Positions 51,497 through 60,232 are shown, counted from the first letter of the stretch. The stretch: 64,000 nt of DNA from Phycisphaeraceae bacterium (GCA_019636755.1 JAHBWZ010000003.1:62001-126000); one strand, 5' to 3'. The notes: generated by a model not told the origin, from the sequence alone. Made by a program: numbers and translations.

Positions 51497-54454
51497 TTAC
51501 CGTCCCAGGATCGAACCGCCGCGCGCCGTTGACTGGTCGAGAATCAGTTCGGCCGGGTCCGGTTCCAGGGCGCGTTCGCCTCGGCGCACCCGGTCGTGCA
51601 TGGCGCCCGCGAGCAGCGTCCGCGGGTGGCGGGGACCGAGCATCGCGGCCAGTTCACCGTGCGCGGTGCGCAGATCGTCGGCACCGGCGGGGTCTCCGGC
51701 GGCCGCGCGCGCGGCGCCCACGCCCGCGCGGAAGGCGGCACCCAGCCAGCCCGTCGACACGGCGGGATCCTCGAGCGCCTGGCTCGCGAGCGTGAGCGAT
51801 GCCGTTGCGTCGACCTGGCGAAGCACGATCGCGTGTGCGTGCCGGGCGACCGCGCGGTCACGCGGTGACGCGTCTCCGTCAGGGTCGCCCACCTGCGCAA
51901 GCAGCGGCACGGCCTCCCCGGCGCGGTCCATCGCCAGCAGCACGGACGCTTCGCACAACTCTGCGCAGCGGAGCGCAGCCGGCGCAGCATCCTGGCAGTG
52001 CCGCAGTTCCGCGCGAAGCGAACGGAGCACCGCGAGCGCCTCATCGGCGCGGTCGGCGTCGACGAGGGCGATGCTCAGCAGGCCGGTGCCGCGGACCACG
52101 TCCTCGTGGCAGGCGCCGCCGTGGATGCGACGGCGCACGGCCACGGCGGCGCGCGCGAACTCGACGCCCTGCGCGGCATCGCCGGCGACGCGGGCGGCAA
52201 TAGCGCGGGACTCCATCGCCCGGGCGACGAGCGCGTGATCGCCGGTGAACCGCGCCCTGAAGATCGCGCCTGCCTCCTTGAAGAGCCGATCCGCCTCCGC
52301 TGCCGCCGCTGCGCCATCGCGCATGAGCAGGAGCATGCCGCGGGTGAGCAGGATCTCGTGCGTTCTCGGGTGATCGTCGCCGCGCAACCGCCTGCCGAGC
52401 GCCTCCGCCTCCTCGTTCAGCAGGAGCGCGTCGTCGACCCGCCAGTCCTCCCGGAGAAACACGCAGACGACGTCGAGCATCTGCTCCAGCGTGATCGTCA
52501 TCGGGCGCTGGCGGAGGTGGTGCACGAGTGCCTCCATCTCCCGAAGGCCCGCGCGGCGCTCGCCGATCTCCATCTGGAAGTGCGCCAGGTTGAATCGGGC
52601 GATGAGTGCGTCGTCGCTCTCCGGCCCGCCGATCCGGCCGTAGCCGTCGACCAGTTCGCGCAGGACCGCTTCCGCATCGTCCATGCGGCCGGAGGCGTAC
52701 AGGACCAGCGCAAGGTCGGAGATGCAGTCGAGCGCGCTGCGCGAAAGCGGCGATTCGCGACGACGCCATCCCCGGGCGCTGCGCTCGAGCAGCGAGAGCG
52801 CCTGCGCGAGATCCTGTCGCTCGTACTGCGCGATGCCCAGGGCGGCGAGCGACTCCAGCGTGAGCGGATGCAGCGGTCCCAGGGAACGCTCGGCCAGCGC
52901 GACGGCATGGCCCAGGACGTCCGTCGCCTCGTCGAACCGCGTGTGCGTGTCGGTCAGGAACGCGCCGTACTGCCTCCGGGCCCGGACGATCGCGGCCGGA
53001 TCCCCGGTCTCCTCCGCCAGCGCGATCGCGGCGCGCAGTTCGGACTCGGCCGCGGCGTGATCACCCAGCGTCTCGAACGCGGCGCCCAGCGCCGAACGCA
53101 CGCGGGCGATGACGCGAGGCGAGTGACTGAGCGAGGTGCGGAGGTCCTCGGATGCCGCGTGCAGCGCGTCACGCAGCAGCACATCGCGGCCCAGTTCCTC
53201 CGGGTTCACCTTGCGGATGGCTCCGACGAGCAGTTCGGTGACGCCCTCCGCCTCCGCCAGCGCGCGCTCGGCGGCGCGCGAGGCGCGCGTCCGCTCGATG
53301 GCGAACCACGTGGACGCGACGGACGATGCCAGCACCACGATGACCGTCAGCGCCAGCGCGGCCGTCGCCGTCCGATGGCGGCGCGCCAGGCGCCGGATGA
53401 TGTACCACGGATCCGGCGCGACGGCCGAGACCGGCTCGTGGCGCAGGTGCCGCTCGATGTCCAGCGCGAGCTCGCCGGCGCCCTGGTAGCGCCGCGCCGG
53501 CTCCTTCGCCAGCGCCCTGGCGAGGATGTTCTCCACGTCGCCGCGCAGGCGCCGGTCGATCGAGCCCAGCCTGGCCGGTTCGCGGTCACGGATGGCCGCG
53601 AGCGCGTCGGGCAGCGGCAGGCCATCGAGCGGCGTCGGATGCCGGCCGGCAAGAAGTTCATACGTGATGACGCCCAGCGCATAGACGTCCGACCGTGCGT
53701 CGACCAGTTCCGGTGTGCCCGCTGCCTGCTCCGGACTCATGTACGGCACGGTCCCCAGCAGCGAGCCGGCGATCGTCTGCGCAGGGTCGCGGTCGCGGCC
53801 CTCGTCCGCCGCGCGGGCGAGTCCGAAGTCGACGATCGTCGGCGCGCCGTCGGCGGAGATGAGTATGTTCGCCGGTTTGAGGTCGCGGTGCAGAATCCCG
53901 CGCTGATGCGCGTGCTGCACGGCGTGCGCCAGGCGCGCGAGGAGGCGCAGTACGGAGTCGGTGGATGGACGCGCCTCCGCTGCCCACCGATCGAGGGTGG
54001 TGCCCTCGACGAACGCCATGACCAGGTACGCGCGGCCGTCGGCGTCGATGCCTCCGTCGTGGACTGTCACGATGTCGGGATGCCGCAGCGCCGCGAGCAT
54101 CTCGATCTCGCGCTCGAACCGGGCGCGCTGGCGCGCCGTGGCCAGGGCGCCGGAGAGCAGCACCTTGACCGCGACGGTGCGACGCGTTGCCCGCTGCCGC
54201 GCGCGGTAGACGACGCCCTGCCCGCCGCGGTGGATCTCCTCCAGCAGTTCGCAGCCGGCGACGTCCGCGGGTAGAGGAGAGGCCTCCCGGATCGAGTCGC
54301 CGAACTCCGCCAGCAGGGCAAGGTCCCGGCGGATCGCGGCGACGCGACGGCGGCAGTCCTCGCACGCATCGAGGTGCAGCGCGGTGTCCGGGTCCGCGTG
54401 TCCCGCGGCCGCGTCCTCCATCGCCTCGTCACCCGGATGCACCACGTGCGTCAT
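51497..54454 (-). CDS. Membrane Ser/Thr protein kinase with TPR-like sensor region and N-terminal zinc-binding segment
   Basis: 985 residues. Residues ~20-40 contain HLDACEDCRRRV, like the HxxxCxxC segment of ZAS anti-sigma factors. The kinase domain spans ~67-345: GGQGVVYRA (Gly loop), VAVKVLL (Lys97), HRDLKPAN (189-196), DFGLARA (209 on) and a GTVPYMSPEQA activation loop end. One membrane helix is at ~360-385 (ALALTVIVVLASSVASTWFAI), and the rest (~400-985) is a large helical region with repeated TPR-like pairs facing outside. It would sense a signal and phosphorylate cytoplasmic targets. It is 4 nt after the ECF sigma gene, and such sigma/kinase pairs occur widely in planctomycetes; the kinase may regulate the sigma factor. 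Confidence 0.88.
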   Translation of the reverse strand: MTHVVHPGDEAMEDAAAGHADPDTALHLDACEDCRRRVAAIRRDLALLAEFGDSIREASPLPADVAGCELLEEIHRGGQGVVYRARQRATRRTVAVKVLLSGALATARQRARFEREIEMLAALRHPDIVTVHDGGIDADGRAYLVMAFVEGTTLDRWAAEARPSTDSVLRLLARLAHAVQHAHQRGILHRDLKPANILISADGAPTIVDFGLARAADEGRDRDPAQTIAGSLLGTVPYMSPEQAAGTPELVDARSDVYALGVITYELLAGRHPTPLDGLPLPDALAAIRDREPARLGSIDRRLRGDVENILARALAKEPARRYQGAGELALDIERHLRHEPVSAVAPDPWYIIRRLARRHRTATAALALTVIVVLASSVASTWFAIERTRASRAAERALAEAEGVTELLVGAIRKVNPEELGRDVLLRDALHAASEDLRTSLSHSPRVIARVRSALGAAFETLGDHAAAESELRAAIALAEETGDPAAIVRARRQYGAFLTDTHTRFDEATDVLGHAVALAERSLGPLHPLTLESLAALGIAQYERQDLAQALSLLERSARGWRRRESPLSRSALDCISDLALVLYASGRMDDAEAVLRELVDGYGRIGGPESDDALIARFNLAHFQMEIGERRAGLREMEALVHHLRQRPMTITLEQMLDVVCVFLREDWRVDDALLLNEEAEALGRRLRGDDHPRTHEILLTRGMLLLMRDGAAAAAEADRLFKEAGAIFRARFTGDHALVARAMESRAIAARVAGDAAQGVEFARAAVAVRRRIHGGACHEDVVRGTGLLSIALVDADRADEALAVLRSLRAELRHCQDAAPAALRCAELCEASVLLAMDRAGEAVPLLAQVGDPDGDASPRDRAVARHAHAIVLRQVDATASLTLASQALEDPAVSTGWLGAAFRAGVGAARAAAGDPAGADDLRTAHGELAAMLGPRHPRTLLAGAMHDRVRRGERALEPDPAELILDQSTARGGSILGR

Positions 54455-54458
54455 GCGT

Positions 54459-55052
54459 CTACTCCTCGGCGTCGTAGAGCGCTTCCAGCCGGTCGATCAC
54501 CGGGCGCACGCGTTCCGTCACACGATGGCGCGCCATGTAGACGTCCTGGCGCGTCATGCCGAGTTCGGCGGCGATCTCCGCCGCGGACTTCGTCCCGAGC
54601 GCCAGCCGTTCGAACGCGTCGATGGTGCGCGGGTGGAGCCCGCTCTCGCTCCGGAGTTCCGCCAGTGCGCTGCGAAGGATCGCTGCGCGGCGCTGCGTCG
54701 ACCAGAGGGCGGACAGTTCGTCGTCGTCAGGAAGGTCGTCCATCCGGCCTCCGCCGTCGCCGACCCTCGTCCGCGCGCGCTGATCGGCGATCTTGCGCCG
54801 CGCGATGCCCATGAGCCACGACCGCAGACGCCCTCGTTCCCGCGTGTACCGCCCGGCGCGGTATGCCTCGAAGAACGCCGTCATCGACTCCTGCGCAGCA
54901 TCCGCGGCGCCGGCGGCATCGAGTCCCAGCCGGCGCCCGATGCCCTCCAGGATCGGGCGGTAGCGCTCGTCGAACGGTCCCCACGCCGCCTGGTTGGCAG
55001 GATCGCGGAGTCCTTCGAGCAGTTGTGTCGTCGTCCGGGTGTTGAGGTGCAT
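54459..55052 (-). CDS. ECF-type sigma factor paired with a kinase
   Basis: 197 residues. Region 2 is WGPFDERYRPILEGIGRRLGLDAAGAADAAQESMTAFFEAYRAGRY, with RGRLRSWLMGIARRKIADQRAR. Region 4 is ALGTKSAAEIAAELGMTRQDVYMARHRVTERVRPVI. The Trp-Gly start and GRYTRERGRLRSWL stretch are usual for planctomycete kinase-linked ECF factors. The start lies ~48 nt after a TATCCT box with GAGGAG before it. No separate anti-sigma gene follows; the kinase with its Cys/His segment takes that position. Confidence 0.87.
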   Translation of the reverse strand: MHLNTRTTTQLLEGLRDPANQAAWGPFDERYRPILEGIGRRLGLDAAGAADAAQESMTAFFEAYRAGRYTRERGRLRSWLMGIARRKIADQRARTRVGDGGGRMDDLPDDDELSALWSTQRRAAILRSALAELRSESGLHPRTIDAFERLALGTKSAAEIAAELGMTRQDVYMARHRVTERVRPVIDRLEALYDAEE

Positions 55053-55207
55053 CCGGCGGCGGACTCCTCGCCCGGAAGAGGAATCTTCAGGATACCGCAG
55101 GATCGGGGTGTGAGATCCGACGCCCGGGCGGGAAGGACCAGGGAAGGCGGTGCCTGTCCCGGATGGTCCGGACGGCGCCCGCCCAGGTCCCGAATCGGAG
55201 TCTCAAC

Positions 55208-57160
55208 ATGCGTCTTCGTGCATCCATGGTCGTGGCCGGAGGGCTGGGTCTTCTGAACGTGGCATCGGTACTCGCGATCGATCAGTCGTACGGCCAGTTC
55301 GGCATCGGCCGGTGGCACGGTGCCGTGGGCGGCCCGTGGAACGGCGCGGGCATCGTCGTCGGCATCATCGACACGGGGCTCGACACCACGCATCCGGCGA
55401 TGCCCGGCGCCGCCCTGGTGTTCCAGTCCACGGCGGACGTGCCGTACGCGCAGACGAGCGGGCATGGCACGCACGTCACGGGGACTGTGCTCGGTCGGAT
55501 GCTCGCGGAGGCGCCGGGTGGACCGTACATCGGCATGGCCCCCGGCGCGTCGGTGCGGCAGAGCACGTTCGCCGCAGCGGCGGCGAACACGCGGGCGATT
55601 GCGACCGCGGCGGCGAACCCGGCGCGGATCATCAATCACTCGTACGGGATCCCCACCGGCGACTGGAACCGGGTGCTCGGCGTGTGGGTGCCGAGGATGC
55701 CCATCGTGGCGCTTCCGCGTGACGGTTCCAACGTGGTCAGTCGGACCCTCGATGAACTTGCCAGCACAACGAACGTGCTCAACTGCGTGGCCGCGGGCAA
55801 CATGGGCATGCGTGCGCCGCTCGGCGCCGGCCATCACACGCCGACGTCACCCGCCGACCAGTTCAACGGTCTCACGGTCGGCTCGGTGGCGCTGAACCTG
55901 GGCACGGTGGCCTACCAGTCGTTCGGCCGCGCGCTCGCCGCCGGCGCCGCCACGCAGCGCCAGCTCATCCACGTGCAGTCATACGGCGGGGACGGGACCG
56001 CCGCCGGCGGCATCCACGCGGCCCATGGCGTGCAGTGGCCGGGCGCGGCACCGGCTGCCGGCGCGGATCGCACGTGGGACGACGGGACGGCGCCCGCGGC
56101 GCAATGGGACATCGTCCGCATGTCCGGAACCAGCATGGCGACGCCGCACATCACCGGTCTTGCGGCCTGCATGCGGCAGTACGGACTCGCGAATCCCGCG
56201 CTGATCACGGAGCCGGGGCGGCCCGCGATGGACGCGGTGGATCATCGTGTGCTCAAGGCGGCCATCATGACGGGCACGATCAAGACGTTCGACTGGACGG
56301 TCGGCGTGAGTTTCCCCGGCCCGCCGTTTGTCGCGCTGGAGCCGTTCGACGCCACGCGGGGGACGGGCATCGTCGATGCCGGCCAGGTCTACGACATCTA
56401 CACGGCGGGGGAGAAGAACCCGGGCGTCGTGCCGGCGTCGTCGGCGTGGGACATCCAGTCGATCATGCCCGGCACGTCACGCTACTACCGCTCCGCGATG
56501 CCGCTTCCACTGTTCCGTGGCATCCAGGCGACGCTCTGCTGGGATCGCGTCTGGAACGCCGCGACCGGCACATTCCGCGCGCTGGAAGACCTTGATCTCG
56601 AACTCTATCTCTTCGCGGCGGCGCCGCCCGCGCCGCCGTGGCCCGCGGCGAACCTGGTCTATGCATCCAGGAGTACCGTCGATAACGCGGAACACGTGGT
56701 GGACTTCGCGGCGGGCGGACAGTTCTTCGGGCTGCGCGTGATCCACAATGGCGCGCCCGGTGCACAGCCGGTGACGTACGGACTGGCATGGAACACGAAC
56801 GTCGACCGGCGCTCGTCGCAGTTCGCGCCGGAGCTTCCTGCCGACTGGGATTCGCCCATGCCCGATCCAGAGGACTGGGACCGTGACGGCATTCTCAACG
56901 CGGACGATAACTGCCCGCTGCGGTTCAACCCGGACCAGGCCGATGCGGACGGTGACGGTATCGGCGACGTGTGCGAGTCGTGGTGCCGCTCCGATCTCGA
57001 TCTGGACGGCGAGGTGGGTTTCGGAGACCTGCTGATGCTCCTGGGATCGTGGGGCGCGGGTGCAGGCCAGCGTGCGGACATCGACGGCTCCGGCGTGGCG
57101 GATCTCGCGGACCTGCTCATCCTGCTTTCGGACTGGGGGCCGTGCCCGCAGACCGACTGA
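55208..57160 (+). CDS. Secreted subtilase (S8) with TSP3-like and dockerin-like C-terminal repeats
   Basis: 650 residues. A signal peptide (SMVVAGGLGLLNVASVLA) precedes the S8 domain directly, with no propeptide of normal length. The triad is seen as GIIDTGLD (Asp55), GHGTHVTG (His86) and SGTSMATPH (Ser309), with NHSYG as the oxyanion Asn region. About 160 residues of beta-rich sequence follow. A Ca2+-binding thrombospondin type 3-like run (DWDRDGILNADDNCPLRFN, then DADGDGIGDVC) leads into dockerin-like repeats DLDLDGEVGFGDLLMLLGSW and DIDGSGVADLADLLILLSDW. Cleavage target unknown. ATG 55208 has CGGAG 7 nt upstream. A second TSP3/dockerin boundary with other genes suggests domain shuffling. 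Confidence 0.88.
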   Translation: MRLRASMVVAGGLGLLNVASVLAIDQSYGQFGIGRWHGAVGGPWNGAGIVVGIIDTGLDTTHPAMPGAALVFQSTADVPYAQTSGHGTHVTGTVLGRMLAEAPGGPYIGMAPGASVRQSTFAAAAANTRAIATAAANPARIINHSYGIPTGDWNRVLGVWVPRMPIVALPRDGSNVVSRTLDELASTTNVLNCVAAGNMGMRAPLGAGHHTPTSPADQFNGLTVGSVALNLGTVAYQSFGRALAAGAATQRQLIHVQSYGGDGTAAGGIHAAHGVQWPGAAPAAGADRTWDDGTAPAAQWDIVRMSGTSMATPHITGLAACMRQYGLANPALITEPGRPAMDAVDHRVLKAAIMTGTIKTFDWTVGVSFPGPPFVALEPFDATRGTGIVDAGQVYDIYTAGEKNPGVVPASSAWDIQSIMPGTSRYYRSAMPLPLFRGIQATLCWDRVWNAATGTFRALEDLDLELYLFAAAPPAPPWPAANLVYASRSTVDNAEHVVDFAAGGQFFGLRVIHNGAPGAQPVTYGLAWNTNVDRRSSQFAPELPADWDSPMPDPEDWDRDGILNADDNCPLRFNPDQADADGDGIGDVCESWCRSDLDLDGEVGFGDLLMLLGSWGAGAGQRADIDGSGVADLADLLILLSDWGPCPQTD

Positions 57161-57255
57161 GTCCGTCGTGCGCGGGCGCACTACCCGGAGCGAGCGCCTG
57201 AACCAGACACCGCCGCGTGTGCCCTGTCCCGGGGTGCACGCGGCGGCTGTGCTGC

Positions 57256-58086
57256 TCAGCGCTGTCGCGACGGCACCCACGCGGTCGTCCGGCCGCCGAT
57301 GATCACGTGCTCGATGGCGGCGCCGTCCGACGTGCGCGCGTCCGACCGGCGGCCCCAGCGATGGTGGAAGAGCCAGGATCGCGGGAAGCGCGTGCTGTCC
57401 GCGTCGACCGCCACCGCCCGGTGCACGATCCGGCGCAGGACGCGGTGGAGCGTGGCGAGTTCAGGTGCCGTGAGCGTGTCCGCGGCGCGGCGCGGATCCA
57501 TGCCCGCGTGGTACAGCGCTTCGTCCGCGATCCAGTTGCCGACGCCCGCGGCGACGGACTGGTCCAGCAGCACGGACTTGACGGGGGCCGACCGGGCGGA
57601 GAGGGCGCGCCTGAACGCCGGGAGTGCCGGAGGATCCGACAGCGGATCCCAGCCGAGCGTGCTGATCGGCGGCTCCTCCATCGGCGCCTCGCGCAGGCGG
57701 ATCCGGCCGAAGCGACGCGGGTCCGTGAACCGCAGCACCGTTCCGTTGTCGAACCGGGCGGTGAACCGGACGGACCGGGCGGTGCGCGAGTCGCGCGCTC
57801 CGCTCGATCGCAGGTGCACCGCGTCGGCGCCGCCCACGTGGAAGCCGCCGCTCATGCCGAGGTGGAACACCGGGTGCGGCGCGCGATCCAGGCACCACCA
57901 GAGGTACTTCCCGCGCCGTCGGACGTCGAGGACGCGCCGCCCGACGAGGGCGCGGGCGAGCGCGGACGGGGCCGATTCATCGAAGACCAGTCGATCGGGC
58001 GCTGCCCGCGCCGCCGTGATCACGCAGCCGTTCACCGCGCGTTCGATGGCGCGGCGCGCCGCCTCGACCTCCGGGAGTTCAGGCAT
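57256..58086 (-). CDS. mutM: DNA-formamidopyrimidine glycosylase (MutM/Fpg) without the zinc finger cysteines
   Basis: 276 residues. N-terminal catalytic MPELPEVEAARR (Pro2-Glu3), the Lys in RRGKYLWW, FHLGMSGGFHV, FTDPRRFGRI and the helix-two-turn-helix GVGNWIADEALYHA are all present. In most MutM the C-terminus has a CxxC...CxxC zinc finger; here the region reads FHHRWGRRSD...GGRTTAWVPSRQ, with no Cys at all. The beta-hairpin Arg (GGRTT) is kept. This is the 'zincless finger' form known from NEIL1-type and plant FPG proteins. It would still remove oxidised purines (8-oxoG) and cut the backbone. It is convergent with the subtilase gene. Confidence 0.9.
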   Translation of the reverse strand: MPELPEVEAARRAIERAVNGCVITAARAAPDRLVFDESAPSALARALVGRRVLDVRRRGKYLWWCLDRAPHPVFHLGMSGGFHVGGADAVHLRSSGARDSRTARSVRFTARFDNGTVLRFTDPRRFGRIRLREAPMEEPPISTLGWDPLSDPPALPAFRRALSARSAPVKSVLLDQSVAAGVGNWIADEALYHAGMDPRRAADTLTAPELATLHRVLRRIVHRAVAVDADSTRFPRSWLFHHRWGRRSDARTSDGAAIEHVIIGGRTTAWVPSRQR

Positions 58087-58122
58087 GGTCGCGGTCCGCT
58101 CGGACGTGATCGCGCGACGTGG

Positions 58123-58815
58123 TCACGGTTCGGTCGGCTGCTGTACGAGCAGCGCGGGCCCGAGCTGGAGCCGCAGCCCGTCCTCGTCCTCCGCGACATC
58201 CACGACCAGGCGCTCGATGCCCAGCCCGTCGGGCTCGAGCAGCAGGCGCGTGCCGTCCAGTCGCCAGGCGCCCTCGTGCCGCGCGATCGCGGTCAGCGCC
58301 GACGCCTCGACCACGCGGCGCGCGATCCGGAAGCGGCCGTCCGGTCGGATGTCGATCTCGACGGCGTCGCCCAGCCAGCGCCCGACGAGCGCATCCTCCG
58401 CCACGACCGGCGGTCGCGAAATGGCGAAGAACGGCGCGAGCGGCGGCCGCCGCAGCGCAATCCGTCCGTCGAGGCGCTCCGCGCCGACCCGGACGTACTC
58501 CACGCGCCGCGCCTGGTACGGCTCGAGCTGGAGTCGCGCGTAGGACTCCTTGGACCAGCGGCCGACCTCGATCGGTGCGTGGTATCGGTTCATGGATCCG
58601 AAGAGCGCGTACGCGCCGTTCTCGTCGAAGCGGATCATCTCCGAGCCGTTGCTCCACCAGCGGACCACCTCCCATGCGTCGGTGGGATCCAGCGAGAGCG
58701 GCGTCTGCGCGACGACCGGCGGGAGGATCTTCTCCGTGCTCTCGCACGCCGCCAGCAGGCTGGCCAGCGCGATCAGGGCAGAGGCGGTGCGACGGTGGTG
58801 GGTGGACTGGAGCAT
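58123..58815 (-). CDS. Predicted lipoprotein of unknown function
   Basis: 230 residues. Signal peptide TASALIALASLLAAC ends in a lipobox LAAC. The mature part has WWSNGSEMIRFDENGAYALFG and GRWSKESYARLQLE, then LVGRWLGDAVEIDIRPDGRFRI, two similar modules that look like lipocalin-type 'G.W....' strands. Function unknown. ATG 58815 lies 6 nt after GATAAT with no Shine-Dalgarno. It is 36 bp upstream of mutM in the same direction and may be cotranscribed with it. Confidence 0.7.
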   Translation of the reverse strand: MLQSTHHRRTASALIALASLLAACESTEKILPPVVAQTPLSLDPTDAWEVVRWWSNGSEMIRFDENGAYALFGSMNRYHAPIEVGRWSKESYARLQLEPYQARRVEYVRVGAERLDGRIALRRPPLAPFFAISRPPVVAEDALVGRWLGDAVEIDIRPDGRFRIARRVVEASALTAIARHEGAWRLDGTRLLLEPDGLGIERLVVDVAEDEDGLRLQLGPALLVQQPTEP

Positions 58816-58821
58816 GCCGGG

Positions 58822-58827
58822 ATTATC
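58822..58827 (-). promoter_or_regulatory. -10 box of a probable leaderless promoter (lipoprotein/mutM)
   Basis: On the minus strand GATAAT ends 6 nt before ATG 58815; no Shine-Dalgarno is present. Confidence 0.5.
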
Positions 58828-58947
58828 GCCGGGCGACCGGGCCGGAGCGATCCGGCGCGCTCCAGGCGACCCAGCGCGGTCCCGGCGGGCCCGCGCGGAC
58901 ATCGGCGGCGCGGGGCCGCGGGAGGATCGGGACGCATGCATGAGACA

Positions 58948-58976
58948 GCGGGAGAAGCCCCTCCGACTTCTCCCGC
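58948..58976. repeat. 10-bp perfect inverted repeat
   Basis: GCGGGAGAAG and CTTCTCCCGC with a 9-nt loop, no T-run. It lies upstream of the lipoprotein promoter, in the left part of the gene-free stretch. Confidence 0.55.
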
Positions 58977-59159
58977 CGCCGTTGACCTGCTCCACCGGGC
59001 GAGCGATGACATCGCCCGACCCAGCGATCGGCCGCGGCGGCGGGGACCCTGAGCGCCAGGGCAGACCACCGCCCTGGTACGGCGCGGTCTGTGCGGTCTG
59101 TGTGCATCATGCGACGGCGGGCGCATCCAACCTGCCGGCCGCATCGGACACCGGCGGCC

Positions 59160-59232
59160 GGGGGCGGGGTGTGGGGCCTCAGCCCCCTGCGCTCGCGCCC
59201 CCGCACGGAGAATCCCGTGGTCAGGGAGACCC
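59160..59232 (+). repeat. Diverged intergenic module, copy 1
   Basis: Shares cccctgcgctcgcgcccccg then acgg and a final gagaccc with the module at 59370-59440. Only a 5-bp stem (GGGGC/GCCCC) remains of the hairpin. Confidence 0.6.
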
Positions 59233-59362
59233 GAGGTCAACCCCGGTCCTGGAATGACATCGAGCGAGCGATCGAGCGCGCGCACGCACGCGCGCATGGA
59301 CGAGTCAGCGACATTGGCGATGCACCCGGGCGTGGCGCCGTCCATGCCATCGCGTTCAGGAC

Positions 59363-59404
59363 GCGCGAGCGCAGGGGGGCTGAAGCGCCCCCCTGCGCTC
59401 GCGC
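59363..59404. repeat. 18-bp perfect inverted repeat (copy 2 module)
   Basis: Left arm 59363-59380, loop 59381-59386 (tgaagc), right arm 59387-59404. All 18 positions pair. No T-run. It lies inside the second copy of an intergenic module. Confidence 0.85.
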
Positions 59405-59539
59405 CCCCGAACGGCGATCATGAGGATCCAGGAGACCCAGCGCCAACCGTGTTCATGGACAAGGGTGGCCGTGGGGCTTCGGCCCGGTCCCCGGCGATTG
59501 ACGATCATCCCGTCGGGAGAACGCGGACGTGCAGTCGCT

Positions 59540-60232
59540 TCAGTGACTCATCGAGCAATCCGAGCGCACCGACCGCACCGACATCGCGGATCTCCAGCCA
59601 TCACGTGGACGCCCGGATCGGCGCCGTCGCCGACCGGTGACCGCGCTCCACCCGGCCAGGAGCGCCATCGCGGCGCCGCCGGGTCCGGGCACCAGCGCGT
59701 GGTGCGTGAACATGATGTCGTCGATCGCAAGCACCGCGTCCGACGGGTCCCACAGGACGATCCGGTCGAACGGGATGGTCGAGAGGATCCCGCCGAAGTT
59801 GGGGATGAGGCCCCAGAACGGGTACTCGCCGATCATGTCCGTCCCGCTGAAGAGTCGTACATAGACCGTCCCGAAGTAGTTGTCGAACGCGAACGCCGTG
59901 ATCGGCGTGTCGAAGCGCAGGTCCGCGACGCCCGTGAAGGTCTTCATGCCCTGAAGATCGTGGAACGCCGTGTCGTGCGTGATGAACTCCGTCGGTCCCG
60001 CGAAGATGAGCCCGTGCGACTCGTGGTAGTGGTCGTCCAGCCACGTGCCGACGGGGTGCTCCGTGAAGGTGATCACCTCCACGTCTGTCGTCTGGCTCAG
60101 CCAGAGATCCTTCTGGTCCGTGTACGTGATCGCGCCGGCCGCGCTCTGCGAGAGTACGGCGAGAAGCACCGGCAGCGCGAGGAGCCGGTGCATGGCGGTG
60201 ATGGTGAAGATGGTCATGGTGATCTGGTGCAT
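59540..60232 (-). CDS. Secreted protein with PEP-CTERM-like C-terminus
   Basis: 230 residues from ATG 60232 (ATG 60193 is also possible and gives a normal signal peptide). The signal peptide is LLALPVLLAVLSQSAAGAIT. The domain has VEVITFTEHPVGTWLDDHYHESHGLIFAGP and FAFDNYFGTVYVRLF and is like the one in the dockerin protein at 60704-61459 (FTEVPMWTWLSDHYNA). The C-terminal VPGPGGAAMALLAGW plus an Arg run resembles a PEP-CTERM sorting signal, but ~25 residues follow the Arg cluster, which is odd. Function unknown; it may bind surface polymers. Downstream is a gene-free stretch. Confidence 0.7.
   Translation of the reverse strand: MHQITMTIFTITAMHRLLALPVLLAVLSQSAAGAITYTDQKDLWLSQTTDVEVITFTEHPVGTWLDDHYHESHGLIFAGPTEFITHDTAFHDLQGMKTFTGVADLRFDTPITAFAFDNYFGTVYVRLFSGTDMIGEYPFWGLIPNFGGILSTIPFDRIVLWDPSDAVLAIDDIMFTHHALVPGPGGAAMALLAGWSAVTGRRRRRSGRPRDGWRSAMSVRSVRSDCSMSH

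Larger units (their letters stand above)
58828..59539. other. Gene-free stretch rich in hairpins and repeats
   Basis: About 710 bp with no credible gene. It has a 10-bp inverted repeat, a pair of related modules (59160-59232 and 59370-59440) and an 18-bp perfect inverted repeat in the second module. Confidence 0.55.

Noticed and set aside
51500-51530. tRNA T-arm-like GGTTCGATCC on the minus strand
   Set aside because: It encodes the last codons of the kinase and no acceptor or anticodon stem can be formed around it.
58948-58976. Rho-independent terminator
   Set aside because: No gene ends beside it and no T-run follows on either strand.
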